DNA of 64,000 bases from Penicillium oxalicum. Its lineage: Eukaryota > Ascomycota > Eurotiomycetes > Eurotiales > Aspergillaceae. Positions 48,971 through 60,672 of this stretch are shown here, in pieces; positions within the stretch are counted from its first letter, which is position 1, and each line of letters opens with the position of its first letter. The DNA lies in NCBI RefSeq assembly GCF_001723175.1, contig NC_064650.1, positions 5,518,001 through 5,582,000 on the forward strand, in the 5' to 3' direction. A program made the translations under genes and the position numbers. The notes beneath the pieces are model-generated. The model ran no database searches, was not told the DNA's origin, and saw nothing but the letters and a program-made list of their open reading frames with translations.

Positions 48971-50484
48971 TTATTCCGGTCCATTATCGACCTTATGGAT
49001 TTCATCTGGTTCAGTCATTTGCGTCTTCTCTCCAACTGCACTCTCTTTCCGTTCTTTCAATTTTTGGTGAAAAGCCAATGTCCATTCATCCGGATCCCAT
49101 GCAAGAGGCCTCGTTTTCATCTCTTCCAGCTTTCGAGCCACCAATTGTTCCATCTCATCCCTTTCCTGATCATCCAGCAGCTCGAGTCTCTCTTTCCATG
49201 CTTCCTTGGGGCTTTGAGTAGGCCTGAAAAAGCGTGGATCGATCTTCTCCCAGTAGATTGTATCAAAGGCAAAACTATGCAATACTGCATAAGAAATCCA
49301 GAAATCTCCACTTTCTCAACTCTGCTGCATACGGCCAGAGAGCCGTTGGTGATCGTCCAACCGACCCTGTTGGATCATGCTCTCTTCACAATCTTTCAGG
49401 ACCTTGATAAATGTCTTGAGGCGATGATCAAATGTTCTCGTCCAGATCTCCAGGCCTTTGGGCCAGTACTCGGGCTTCTCGATAAGCAACCACCAGGGTG
49501 GCGCATAAGAAAATTCAGCGGGGGCTGCGTATGTGAATTCCCAGTCCACCACGCCGGCAATTTTCAAATCGCTATGAAGGAGCACATCGGCCGGACGTAA
49601 ATCATCACACCATATCTTGAAGGGTCCTTCCTCGAGTAAGGGATCGGTGAGTCGCTTGTCCCTGGCAAGCTTACGGAATAGCCCCCTTGCCACGAATTTT
49701 CGCCGACAGTCGTCTGCAGATTCCACAGAATCATTTCGTTGGTGGACAAGATGCTCAATGTTCAGGTCCGCGAGAGCTTCAAAGTAAGACGAGGAAGTAG
49801 TGAATGTAGTATGTAGACCAGGAAGTTTCGACTGTGGTAGGGTTCCTAGCCGGACAAGTTCATTCATATTCATAGACAAGGGCCGGCGGGCTACTTCCCA
49901 GGTGAAGTCGTCGATTTGGCGTAAAGATCCTATCCGGGGCAAAGAGGGGACAGAAAGCTGGAGCAAGATACCTGCTAGCTGTCTATATAGCGTTTCAAGC
50001 CTCTCTTGGTCGATAGCCGGATTTAGGATCCCGCGCTCGTCTATCGGACATCCTGGAGTATTGAGAGCTTCGTACATTTTGGTTTCATGTTCGATGTAGT
50101 CCATTATAATGAATGGGCTCAGTTCAAGGGGGCTCTCCTTCTTGGTTCCCGACTGGTAGATAAAGGGAATAGGTATTGACGTCTTGTCTATAAGAAATCG
50201 CATTATGGCAACCTCATTCACAACCTTTTCCTCAGGGAAGAAGACTGCGCCGGGTTGCGACAACCGGATAACAGAGGCTTCATTTTCATCCTTCAATTGT
50301 AAAGAGATATTATAGGAGCCTTTGCTGAGTATAGCAAAATCGGTCCCAATACCTCCATTCTGCTCAAGCATGAAATATCGATCGGTCTCAAGATGTCATG
50401 TTTCAGAAATTGAGCTAGCCAATTTTCAGATGTTTCCTCTGCTTGCTCCCATGCCACGTCATCAGGGCACATTCGCGGTTGCAT
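48971..50484 (-). pseudogene. Broken APH-type phosphotransferase (fungal aminoglycoside-kinase-like family)
   Basis: The family is a large fungal group with the aminoglycoside/choline kinase fold; substrates are mostly unknown. Similarity runs from MQPRMCPDDVAWEQ (start at 50484) to the C-terminal tail ending at 48971. Two breaks are visible. Around 50374-50385 the frame carrying FLKHDILRPI changes to the frame carrying MLEQNGGIGTDF, consistent with one missing base. At 49316-49318 a TGA follows RMQQS and the same frame continues at once with ESGDFWISYAVLHSFAFD, where I remember a Trp in relatives (TGG to TGA). The loop CDDLRPADVLL has Asp where the metal-binding Asn of RPANVLL is usual. VVDWEFTYAAP is kept. 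With two breaks and a changed active-site residue I call it a pseudogene, fairly young because the remaining sequence is well preserved. Confidence 0.85.
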
Positions 50485-51054
50485 GTTTGTGTCGAAAGAT
50501 TCGCAGGATAGTGCAAATTTGAGCTTAATCAAGACAAGTGGAGAATTTCCTCAGAGGAGTCAGGCACAAGATGAGAGAACAAGAATGCAGCTCCGTTGGG
50601 ACGGAGCTGTGACATGGACTCAAAAAAACAAATTACTAATCCTATATTCACCAATGAGACTTGAGAAAGTTTGAACGGTGGTGGGCACAGAGCTATTGAC
50701 ACATTAAGATTTCCCCAACTTGAGCTTGCCTCGAAGGTACTCAGGAGCATTGGTCTATAGTCCATGTACGCACCGTCTTGGTAGAGTCACACCGGGAGCA
50801 ATCACAGGAACGGAGGTTCTCCCTCCAATATGATGCGCCAATCATCTCATGGCCGGGCAGCTTTGCAACAACCGGAAGTTACAGGGGTGATGTGATCGCC
50901 AAGCGAATGGATACGGCGGGTCCGTGGAGGTGGGGAGTTGTAGGGACGGTGGTTGACTGATGAAGAAAATGAAGGTAAATAATAATACGGCGAAAAAATT
51001 ATTCTAGCTCAGCGGATGACTCTCATGGTGCTAGCATTTTTACATAGAGGCATT
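50485..51054. other. Intergenic region
   Basis: This is the 5' flank of the broken kinase gene and the 3' flank of the kinase-like gene. No gene is seen. Confidence 0.5.
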
Positions 51055-51831
51055 TCATAGAAAAATGAAGTCTCCAGCCGATGATCTAGTCATCCAGGTT
51101 TGTAGATCTCTAAAAGCGTCAAAATCATTCTTTTCGATGGAAATTGCCCCTGTAGGGTCGTGCCAGTGTTGAGTTCTTTTTGTTTCCGTGCTGCATAGGG
51201 ACTCCCCAATATATCGGCAGCTATCGAAGTCGATGAGAACAAACGTGCCTTCTTCATCGAGCATAATATTGGCAGGATTGATATCGTTATGGACAAGCCC
51301 AAGCGAGTGAAGATGTTTAATGGCATTTAGGAGTCCTTGAAGGCCGATTTTCATACTCTCTGTCACTAGTTCGCGGCGACTCGAAAGAAAGGCGGCCTTA
51401 TTAAGGCGTTGAGGATTGACTGCTTCAAGCAACGTAGTCTGATATCGTTTGAAGCATAAGCCAGAGACTCGACCGTGGCTTTCATTGTAGCCGTAATAAG
51501 CCGCAATATTCGGATGGGGGTTCTTCCGGAGGATTTCACAGGTTTCAACTTCACGAGAGATTCGCTTTTCGAGATTCCCATCGATATATGCGGGGAGACT
51601 TGGCGTTTTCAAAAACACCGCAGACCAAGTTGTTTTAATCTCTGGGCCCCTATCCTCAATCGGGATACGCTTCAGTTCTTGAAGTTTTTCGAGCGTATTC
51701 GGAGATTCATGTCGATTTGGCCATTTCCCAGAATATAAGATACCATCCCGTCGGGCAAAAATCTGAACATAAGAAAACCTCATTTGGCCATCAATTCTTT
51801 TGAAGGCCTCATTATTTTGTATAATTTCCAT
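51055..51831 (-). CDS. Small fungal Ser/Thr-kinase-like protein
   Basis: A single exon of 258 residues, shorter than a usual kinase domain with its flanks. The N-lobe is compressed: a possible beta-3 Lys lies in AVFLKTPSLP and a helix C Glu in EVETCEIL. The catalytic loop reads HNDINPANIML, with Asp and Asn in the expected positions but HND in place of HRD. The metal-binding loop reads IDFDSC, with Asp in place of the Gly of DFG. As I recall, both changes are common in an expanded fungal kinase-like family, so they need not mean loss of activity. The C-lobe ends soon after NDFDAFRDLQTWM. The gene lies in the accessory stretch beside the broken APH-type kinase. Role unknown. Confidence 0.78.
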   Translation of the reverse strand: MEIIQNNEAFKRIDGQMRFSYVQIFARRDGILYSGKWPNRHESPNTLEKLQELKRIPIEDRGPEIKTTWSAVFLKTPSLPAYIDGNLEKRISREVETCEILRKNPHPNIAAYYGYNESHGRVSGLCFKRYQTTLLEAVNPQRLNKAAFLSSRRELVTESMKIGLQGLLNAIKHLHSLGLVHNDINPANIMLDEEGTFVLIDFDSCRYIGESLCSTETKRTQHWHDPTGAISIEKNDFDAFRDLQTWMTRSSAGDFIFL

Positions 51832-53243
51832 ATTGATGTGATGATTTGTTATAGGAAGGTATGATAACAGATGGGCTTTGTGGATTTGGTAGCATTAGGA
51901 GATTCGGTAGACTTCCGGCGGTCTTGAATCTTCTTGGTAGAAGCTGCACGTCATGTTCCCCAAAACTAGATGTTGGGTCATCTCACAGTCACTACTCAGT
52001 TACACTATGGAGGAAGTTCCGTTTAAGATAAGCCATTGGTGGGTAGTAGTGAGGTTAACTATGAATGCTTTTCCAGCTTACTGGCTCTCCTGATTTCAAA
52101 CTAAACCCTTCAGCGACCCGTACGATTTGCGATCTTCGCAATCACCTCAGACTTCTGTTCCCTAAGTTTCAACTTCTGCCGGCCTGTTGATACTAGATGA
52201 AAACTCCTCTCCCAGTGTTGCACCTCTGAAACACGTCCCTGACTTGTTGAAATGCATTAAGGAGTCACTGGTTTGGATCTGGGAAGCTCGTGAAAAATAA
52301 CAAAGTCATATTCTATCTCGAAAGCGAAATACCGAGGGCGACCTTTGAGATGAGTATATGAGGCTTGTCGAAGGGGAGAGTCGCTAATTTCCTAACTTGT
52401 ATGCCAAAGCCCCTAACAAAGACTCATCACTAACCACCAATTGACAGGTAGATATCTACTATATACGTGCTAATACCGATCCATCTAAAACGTTTATTCT
52501 CCAAGCGTTACTTTCCCTTTGATGTAAAATAGTATAACTACCATCTATGCCTGACCAACTAGGTTAAGTGCGGGGCGAAAACATGGAGCCCAGACCTTAT
52601 TCCAGACTTTTTCAATGGGCGTTCTCTTCGAGTTGGCTTATTCTGCTCAGTGACAGAGTCTTATTTTGGGACCGAATCATGCGCACTCACCAAGGACAAT
52701 TCTTCAATCTTGCCAATAACTCTTCCAGGCCCCTGCACCAGCATTGTGGTAGATATCCGATCTGAAAGAATGGATAGAGATTCAGCTATAGATTGATCAT
52801 TTTTGCAAGCCGCCGTGTCCGCAGATATCGGGACACGTTGTACCCGTCAACAAAGAAGTGGATGTCGAATACCCGGTTTTACAGCTGGTCAAGTGCTGTC
52901 ATTGTCGGAATCAAGGACACCTTGGGATTTCTCTGGGACCTCGATGATGAGCCACTTGAATTCGCGAAAACAGACGACTCTGCCTGTCGTGGCAAATTGA
53001 AAGAAGCTCACTACAACCCGGAACAGAGGCGATTACAAGTTGCGTCAAACTTGAGAATCTACAAAGCTGAGCAAAGGAATTGACCATTTCATGGAGGTGA
53101 AGGGCACAAATCAAATCTGTCAGACCAGGAAGAAAAGTGAGATTAGAAGTTTTCCAGGTTACCTGGCTTTCGGTAGCACATAAGATGTAGAGGGTTGTAC
53201 TGCGTGATTAAGCGTGACCAACCAAGGCTTACCCAACTGGCCT
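51832..53243. other. Gene-poor AT-leaning region
   Basis: This 1.4-kb region lies between the kinase-like gene and the UCH gene. The only sizeable ORF (52793-53083, 96 codons) has no motif I recognise. I looked for terminal inverted repeats and transposase motifs and saw none. Confidence 0.5.
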
Positions 53244-54053
53244 CTACTGAGTAGGGTCCCCCATCACCGCAACGATACTCATCTCGTAATGTCCAGTTTG
53301 TTGAGCAGCAGTCACAAAATCCTTCACGGTGAGGTCAAGCCCTTTCTCACTCAAAAGATCTTCTCCCACATTGATTGCACCTCGCATGTAAGGCCCGGCC
53401 AACCCCCCATTCAATTCCCAGACTTGGCCATCTTTCTGTACGAATGCCATGAAATGGTGCTGGTTATCCTCACGCGGCGAGGGAGCCCGAGAAGATCCAC
53501 GTGAAGCTGCATCCATATGAGCTTCTTCAAGAAATTTCGACTCATAGAGTAACCGTGCTCGCTCTGCGGGCGCCAGACCGATAGCTTGCCGGCGAAGGCC
53601 ATCGAGCGGCGTGCCGGGTTGAACATATCGACCGCCACGGAGATTAAATACCACATGGAGAAGGGCCATCAACCCACACGCATGATTGATCGTCTGTCTC
53701 ATCCACAGAATTGGTTCATCGGGGCCCGAACCCTGGTACTCGGGGATCGCTAGCCCATCGGTGGGACGGGCATAGCTGAAGATGGCCGTTTCCGCTAGTA
53801 CAATCAAAGCATGGCAAGGTCCTAGAGAAGATTCGCGAAGATGGTTGGAAGATAGGGAGATAATGTCTTTGAATTGAAGTTCTCTTGTGACGCCGAGGTT
53901 CTGGCACAGATGACGGAGAACCTCGGGGTTGTTTTCTGTGTCGCGTTACCATCAGCTTTGTGGCAACTCTCGTGTGCGGAAGGTACAAAAAATACCGAGA
54001 GGAATGAATGTCTTGCAACCATCGATGATCTCTGCTGATGGAGGTGCAGGCAT
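53244..54053 (-). CDS. Ubiquitin C-terminal hydrolase (UCH, peptidase C12)
   Basis: Exons 53996-54053 and 53244-53935 give 249 residues, a normal length for the UCH-L1/L3/Yuh1 group. These cysteine proteases cleave small adducts from the ubiquitin C-terminus and process ubiquitin precursors. The N-terminus FIPLENNPEVLRHL is typical, and the intron splits the Glu codon after PL. The oxyanion Gln100 and nucleophile Cys106 lie in RQTINHACGLMALLH, and the general-base His is in the HH pair at 179-180, followed by FMAFV. The third catalytic position, usually Asp in ELDG, reads VWELNGGLAG, with Asn195. Whether Asn is normal for this fungal subgroup I cannot say. The crossover loop around 150-175 is Ser/Arg-rich. 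Confidence 0.9.
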
Positions 54054-54647
54054 CTTGTTTTCTTGTAAGTAAAGCTTTTTGGGCTGATTTTCAAGGTGGA
54101 AGCAAAGAAGAGGGGTGCGTCCACGTCAGAGACTTTGCTTGGAACAAATATTGGACCGTGGCTACTACCCGTCGGCGATGGGAGATGTAAGCTTTGGACG
54201 ACACGCGCAGATGGATGGAACAGCATCCCCTTCCATCACACTCTCGGGCCGGTAACTGCCTAGGTACCTATCTGCAATAGTGCTCTATGGGTCAGCAGGT
54301 TATGCACGTCTATTGGAACTCCTCAACTTTGAAATTTGAAGCTTATCCTAATGATCGAGGCTTAGTATCTTCTCTGTACTCATGAGCGCTCTCACTTTAT
54401 AAGCACTCTGAGTTACGTTTCCGGAACCAAAGAGTCATCTGTGGAGTTATCAGTCATTGCACTTTGGTTTTGAACTGCTCTTATCTACAAGTACAACCCC
54501 CCTTTCGAATGAAATTCGCATGCTTGTGAGCTTTGCTGGATGCTGAAAGTTGAATGAATCATTGAAATTAAAGTGATATCAAGTCTCATTATTCATTGAT
54601 CATAATCATGACGCCCTCCATGATACACCGGGCGGGCTCCCGAAGCG
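54054..54647. other. Intergenic region
   Basis: UCH promoter and the 3' flank of the small membrane protein gene. No gene is seen. Confidence 0.5.
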
Positions 54648-55217
54648 TTATGCTTTCAGGATTTTCGATCGTTTCGGTAACGTCCAGGGCTCAGGGCAAA
54701 CGATCTATCAGACGAGTTTTTCGCATCAGCATCTTTGTCCAAGCCTTCCACGTGATTCATGTAGCCAACGTACCTCGCCTTCGCTATAAGCCCAAAAGTA
54801 CACACCAATGCCAATCAGATAGTAGAGGGCCGGGTCCGTCCCTTGATAAAGCAGGGCCGCGAAAAGAGCGCTGAGCGGATACACGATCAATCGAATTTCG
54901 ATACTACGATGCGGCAAGGATCCTGCCAAAGGTCGCAAGGGCCATTCCCAGGCGATACCGATGAGACCCATGAGCAAGTTTAGCGTTTGGAGAACGGGGA
55001 CCGGAGCGACGGCAGCATCGAGATTCTTGGAGATGAAGTCCCAGAAGACTTTGGGCCAGATAAAGCCTTGTATGGCACTGATGATCTGGTCTATGATGTA
55101 TCAGTCTCCACTCGCCGTGGTCGAATATTTGAGTAGAAAGGGTGATGGATGTCACTTACAGGCTGCCGCCGTGAGGATAATGAGTCGCGCCCAGTGATTT
55201 TTGATGAGCCTGCCCAT
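54648..55217 (-). CDS. Small conserved fungal membrane protein (possibly DUF7727 family)
   Basis: Exons 55160-55217, 54774-55090 and 54648-54704 give 143 residues. Joins keep phase, with GTAAGT and GTACGT donors. The sequence opens MGRLIKNHWARLIILTAAAY and has about four hydrophobic segments: the N-terminal one, FIWPKVFWDFISKNLD into LLMGLIGIAWEW, RLIVYPLSALFAALLYQG, and YYLIGIGVYFWAYSEGE. It ends in a short basic tail (TLPKRSKILKA). The layout matches a small four-helix fungal membrane protein that I tentatively connect with DUF7727; the family name should be checked. No function is known to me. Confidence 0.8.
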
Positions 55218-58200
55218 CCTGACTAGTGATGCGGTTCTTCAGGTGGCCTTTGTCGCGCTCTTCCTTCAATGACTTCTTGACCAGAAACGAAGCCTGAAGT
55301 ACCCGAACAAATTTTCCGGCGATCAAAGTAAGGATAATCGGTCCAGAAATCCGGTGATGAGCTTTTGTGCTCGAATATGAAGGCACCTCGAAGCTGTCGA
55401 GATAACGGAGCTCCTGGGACTCTCCTGGTGATGCCGCAGCAATTCAATTGCAATTCTACAAATCCACAGACACTAAACTTCGCGACTGTCTCATCGCCAG
55501 AGCATGACGGATGTATACTCAGAGTAAGTCTCAGTCGAAGATTCCTCCCGATGCTTATTGTTTTCTGCAGGCGGGGTTCGAGGTGTATAAGAGATCTATA
55601 CTTAGACCCACTCCACTCGCGCAAGCTGACCTGCATCCTCAATCCCTCGCGACAAGAGATTCATGAACGGGCCCCAACCACTCACTCTTCTTGCTCGCGG
55701 GCAGCTCTTTTTGCTTCCTGGATTGAGTCGATGTGACTCGCTAGTCATCGATGGCCTCCCCCCTCCAGCTACTGAAGAGTGCTCGTTCCCCGTGTGATTG
55801 GGCGGACGACGCATGTGACGGAGCGGATCACTTTGCGTGGGACGAGCGAATCAGCGGGCGCTCCAGGCCTGCCTCGGCGTGACGAGATGCAGTGATGCCG
55901 CTCGTGGCACGCGCGGACCGGATTTCGTGGACCTGCCTAAATCCTGGATTGCTACGATGGAATCACCCCCCTCGCTTCATTGCAGCATTGAAGCATTGCA
56001 GGATTATCATATGGCACACAATTTGAAGAATTCTACTGTCAGTGGGTGGGGATGAGGGTTCTGGCCCGATTTGTCAAGAGATTATGAGATCTCCCCAGCC
56101 ATCACCGTCTGACCACCAGCCATGGAATTCGGAATAGCTTGGCAATCTGACTGGAGCATCAGCGAAGAGGGACAGGCAGTCAGGCACGGCACTGAATGCG
56201 CTGTGCAGCGGACTCTGAGATCGCACCAATGCCTTTATTATTGCATTGCGTTGCCGATGGATTAGGATGAGGCAAAGACTGTACCCTAGACATCCCCGTG
56301 CAAGTACCCATTGATGCTTGACGAGGCAAACATCCAATGAACCCGGAGGACAACCCTTGTCCAGCTTCAAATTGTGGACCCAAGCCTTCCCGAAAGCAAA
56401 CCAGCCATTTGGGAGTTTTTCTTTTATAACTCGTGGCTGGAGACTGTCGTGCCGCAGACTTGGGATGGTCACATCGCTTCTCCGCCCGGGGGTGACCAGC
56501 TCGCTTGGCTCGATCTCGCCGGTGCAAGAAGCCATGATACTTGAGGAGGTTCTCAAATAGGAAAAAAGAGCCGCTATGGATCAATCATGGAAACCCTATA
56601 GCCCAGTCGGAATGGAACATCACGCCTCTACTTGGTCCAGTTGTCTGATTGACAGTCCAGTTCGCCCACAGGTAGTCTGACCAGTGAGTCTCGAAATCGT
56701 CGTCCGCCCGATCAGATTCGTGGTTCCATCCTGTGTGACAAGGACGAGCGCTTGCAGAATGCATTTCATAGGCTCATCGGACCAGTGACAGTCGACTTGG
56801 GCTTCATTTGCCGCTGACCGTCGAACCCCTCTGGATTACTGGAGAAATTCTCAATTCGATGCCTTCCCCCTCTTTCCCTCTCTTCTCGGCATTGGGGGCA
56901 TGTTCTCATCTAGAATGTGTCCAGGACAGAGTCGTTCGTGCACCTATCGGCAAGGCGACGCTTTCCACTGTGCATCACTAGCGAGCCATGTGGAATTTTT
57001 AGGGCCGTTCCTGGACGCAAGAGACAGACACCATGACTTGCCCATGTTGACTCAAATAATCGACTCATGCCGATGAAATTTTTTTTTGCCTCCCCAGCCA
57101 ATCGATCATGGGCCAAGCAATATGCAAAAAAAATCATGCAGTATCTCATTGTAACAGCGAGTAGTCTTTTGCCCGGTTCGGATGGCGAGGTACAGATACA
57201 TCCCCCACGACATCCACAGACGAAATATCCAGGAGAACAGACCGTTCCTGCCAAGATCAATGCGGCAGCTCAGATGCTCGACTTGGGCATCGTGAAGGAC
57301 CACCGAGTGGAAAATTGTATCGTATTCTTCTCCCAAAGGACCTCCAAAAGTCCAGTGGAATGTACGGTGTGCAAAAAGATGGAGAGTTCCGAGCAGCCGG
57401 CGACCTTTCACGTGCCCCCAATGCACTAATGACCTGAAGGGACCAAGCACCTATCACATTTCATCCAAGGTCATGGCGCTCGTGGCGCTCTTTCAAGGCA
57501 TTTTGAACGAGCACAGACATCGCTGGGCCGGAGAGATGTTTGGAAATGACCGACCCAGCTCAGACTTGATTTGAGTGGGCGCATCCCATCCCATCTTCGG
57601 AGGGCACTCGGCTACGGGCACCGAGTGGTCGCTCGATGCCCGCGATGGACGAATTAATTATAGATCAAGCCTTGATCCCCGTTCGCCCCTTCCCCTCATG
57701 CTGACACCCCTGCAGCTAACACCTAGTCCTGCCACCTCGCCGCAGAAGGGAAAAAAAATTCCGTGCAGTGGACCTCCAGGTCTGGATTGAGCAATCTATC
57801 TTTGGCGATCCATGTCATCGTAGAGGGACACTTTGCAGTTCGCACAACAATCTTTCACTTGCTGCATCGGCTTTGAACAAGGGGAAGGTGTCGAAAAGGG
57901 ACGGCAAATCAGCAACGTCATCGCGCGAAGAGGGAAAGACAACTGAAGGACCGATTGTGCGTCCCGACGTCGAAAAAGGTGGATAGAGGATCGTTCTGAA
58001 CTCTACACAATCGCAGTCATCTCCTGCAAATACAGTCCCAGTATCGATTTGGATCACCACGCTGCCAACCGACTGCTACCACTCCGTTATCAACGCTCTA
58101 GCCAGCGAAGAGAGAGATTGAGTGAGGAACTCTTCTTTCATGGAGGGAAAAGATAAACGACTCGTTGACTTCTTGCGCACTGAACGACCTATCTGAATCA

Positions 58201-58373
58201 TCTGTCTTTCAAAGGCGAAGCATCGCTTCACTCGCCAGCCAGAAACTCTGAACCGAAAAGCTTGACCACGGCACGGGCTGCGATCTTTCAACTGATCACT
58301 TTACCTATTCCAGTGTCGCCGGAAGGCTTATCGCGGGCCGACATTGCTCAGCCGAGGGGTGTGCGGTATAGCG
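55218..58373. other. Gene-poor 3.2-kb region upstream of Nox
   Basis: Overlapping short ORFs on both strands (for example 56074-56584) have no recognisable motif. The stretch should hold promoters for the small membrane protein (-) and the Nox gene (+). I see no further gene. Confidence 0.5.
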
Positions 58374-60272
58374 ATGGCGGCGGCGGCAGCAGCAGCAGCG
58401 GCAGTGAAAAAATCCTGGCTTGAAAGAGCGGAATTGTCTGCTGGGAAGCTGCTTTTCTATTTCATCTTTTGGGGAGGCCACCTGGCCGTATTTGCTGGTG
58501 GATGGTAGGTGACAAGCAACGAGTCCCCCCCCCACCTGCTGCAACAGTAATACAATGCTAAAAGACTCTTGCAGGTACTGGCAGGTTGTCAACGTTCAAC
58601 TGGCCGCCTTGAATGTGCTCGAGTATTCCGTCTATATCTCGCGAGGGCAGCTCTCATTTTGACAATCGATGCAACTTTGATCGTGCTTCCTATGGTGTCG
58701 GAATGTCCTCCGATGGCTTCGCCCTCAGATCAGATTGGCTACCGCTCGATGAGTCGGCCTGGTTTCATCGACAGGTAGCATACGCCATTCTAGTATTTGT
58801 GCTATTGCACACAGGCGCTCACTACGTGAAGTATGTGATATTCTTCTAACGCTCTCTTTCAAACCGACGGTTGAGGTCGTCCCGACTAACAGATCTCGAT
58901 AGCTTTTACAATATTGAAAAGCAGCATATCCGTCCCGTTTTGGGCGTACAAATTCACTACACTGAGGCAGCTGGTATCACCGGCCATGTCATGCTTTTAT
59001 GCATGATGCTGATGTACAAGACAACACATCACCGTATTCGCCAACAAGCTTTCGTTCGAAACCTTTTGGTACACACACCATCTATTCGTTCCCTTTTTGT
59101 TGGCTCTCTACACCCATGTGCAACGGGATGCTTTGTCCGAAATTCGCCTCATCCGATATCACCATTTGCAGGGAATCCATTCTGGGGCATTGTTTTGGCT
59201 ATGAAGGATGGCGATGGGAGCTTGTGGCAGCCACACTGTATCTTTTCGAGCGCCTTTACCGCGAGGTACGATCGAGGCGAGAGACCGAGATCACCAAGGT
59301 GATACGTCATCCCTATGGTATGTCTACGCTGACGCCGACACAGAAACAAAGAAGACCTTGGCAACTAATTCGTCATCTGCAGATGCTATGGAGATTCAAT
59401 TCCGCAAGCCAAGTATGAAGTATAAGCCTGGCCAGTGGCTTTTTCTTCAAGTGCCGGATGTCTCCAATCATCAATGGCACCCGTTCACAATCACCTCCTG
59501 TCCCTTCGATCCGTACATCAGCGTACACGTGCGTCAGGTCGGTGACTTCACTCGCGCTCTTGGAGACGCACTCGGATGTGGTCCTGCACAGGCGAAGGAT
59601 CTCGAAGGCCTCGATCCCCTGGGCATGTACGAGGTGGCACTGCAGAACGGACAGATGATGCCCAAAATCCGGATCGATGGACCCTATGGTGCACCGGCAG
59701 AAGATGTATTCGAAAACGAAATCGCCGTCCTGATAGGTACGGGTATCGGTGTCACCCCCTGGGCTTCAATCCTGAAGAATATATGGCATCTCCGCTCCAG
59801 CCCCAACCCCCCTCGCCGCCTGCGGCGTGTCGAATTCATCTGGATCTGCAAGGACACCTCGTCCTTTGAATGGTTTCAGGCTCTCTTATCGTCTTTGGAA
59901 TCCCAATCCGCCAACGCAGCCGCCTATGAAGGCAGCGTGGAGTTCTTGCGCATCCATACTTATCTCACCCAGCGCCTCGACGAGGACACGGCGGCCAACA
60001 TTTACCTCAATTCGGTGGGTCAAGCCCTCGATCCTCTCACCGAATTGAAGTCACAAACCAACTTTGGCCGACCGGACTTCAAGCGGCTCTTCACAGCCAT
60101 GCGTGTTGGTCTACTCAATCAGACCTATATTCAAGGCCTGCAGACAGCGTCAGCGACAGAGGTTGGTGTGTACTTCTGTGGACCGAATGCGGCAGCTCGC
60201 CAGATCAACGAGGCGGCCAAGAACGCATCGAGCAAGGAAGTACGGTTCAAGTTCTGGAAAGAGCACTTTTGA
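58374..60272 (+). pseudogene. nox: Nox-type NADPH oxidase with a frame-shifted 5' half
   Basis: Fungal Nox enzymes pass electrons from NADPH through FAD and two haems to oxygen, making superoxide for differentiation and polarity. Exon blocks are 58374-58504, 58575-58830, 58903-59317 and 59383-60272. The last block is intact: the FAD site HPFTITSCPFDPY, then GPYGAPAEDVF, GTGIGVTPWASIL (NADPH) and the conserved end KFWKEHF. The earlier blocks keep clear Nox sequence, but it jumps frame six times: ISRG/AALIL (58645-58647, one base short), LPM/CRNVLRWLRP (58694-58695, one extra), IR/WLPLDE (58735-58736, one extra), RQQAF/ETFWYTHHL (59051-59058, TTCG doubled), LYTH/ATGCF (59117-59120, TG doubled) and FWG/HCFGYEGWRW (59184-59187, one short). 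Residues between the breaks, including haem-region His in HTGAHYV and FWYTHHL, are kept. The start encodes an Ala run. Confidence 0.85.
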
Positions 60273-60672
60273 ATTCATTTCGCTTGCTGTTGGTGATTTG
60301 ATTTCTCCTTCTTCTTTTTTCATCTCGCTTTTGTTTTCTCCTACGATGTTGTTCTCCCACATCGTGAATGACTTTATGAGTGACGAATTTCTGTCTTTTG
60401 CCATCTGCGTTCTCCTGCCTTGGCCCGATTCAATATGGGAGGGCCTCGATTCCCTCTCGTGTTTTTTCCGAATCTGCGGCTATTTCGGATGATCAGATGG
60501 GGTCTGTAATATAACTGATGAACATGGTACTATCTCTTGTTTTGAGGAAGAATTTTTGCACACATTAAGATAATTCAATTGTATTGTTATACGGATTGGA
60601 TTACCACCAGGCCCTGTCATTGGCCATGAACCGCATCGAGTCAAATTTTGAAATCTCATCTTTGTCGGTTGT
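60273..60672. other. Intergenic region between converging genes
   Basis: 3' flanks of the Nox gene (+) and NRDE2 (-). T-rich just after the Nox stop. No gene is seen. Confidence 0.6.

Noticed and set aside
51832..53243. Possible transposon remnant in the gene-poor stretch.
   Set aside because: I saw no terminal inverted repeats, target duplications or transposase or reverse transcriptase motifs.
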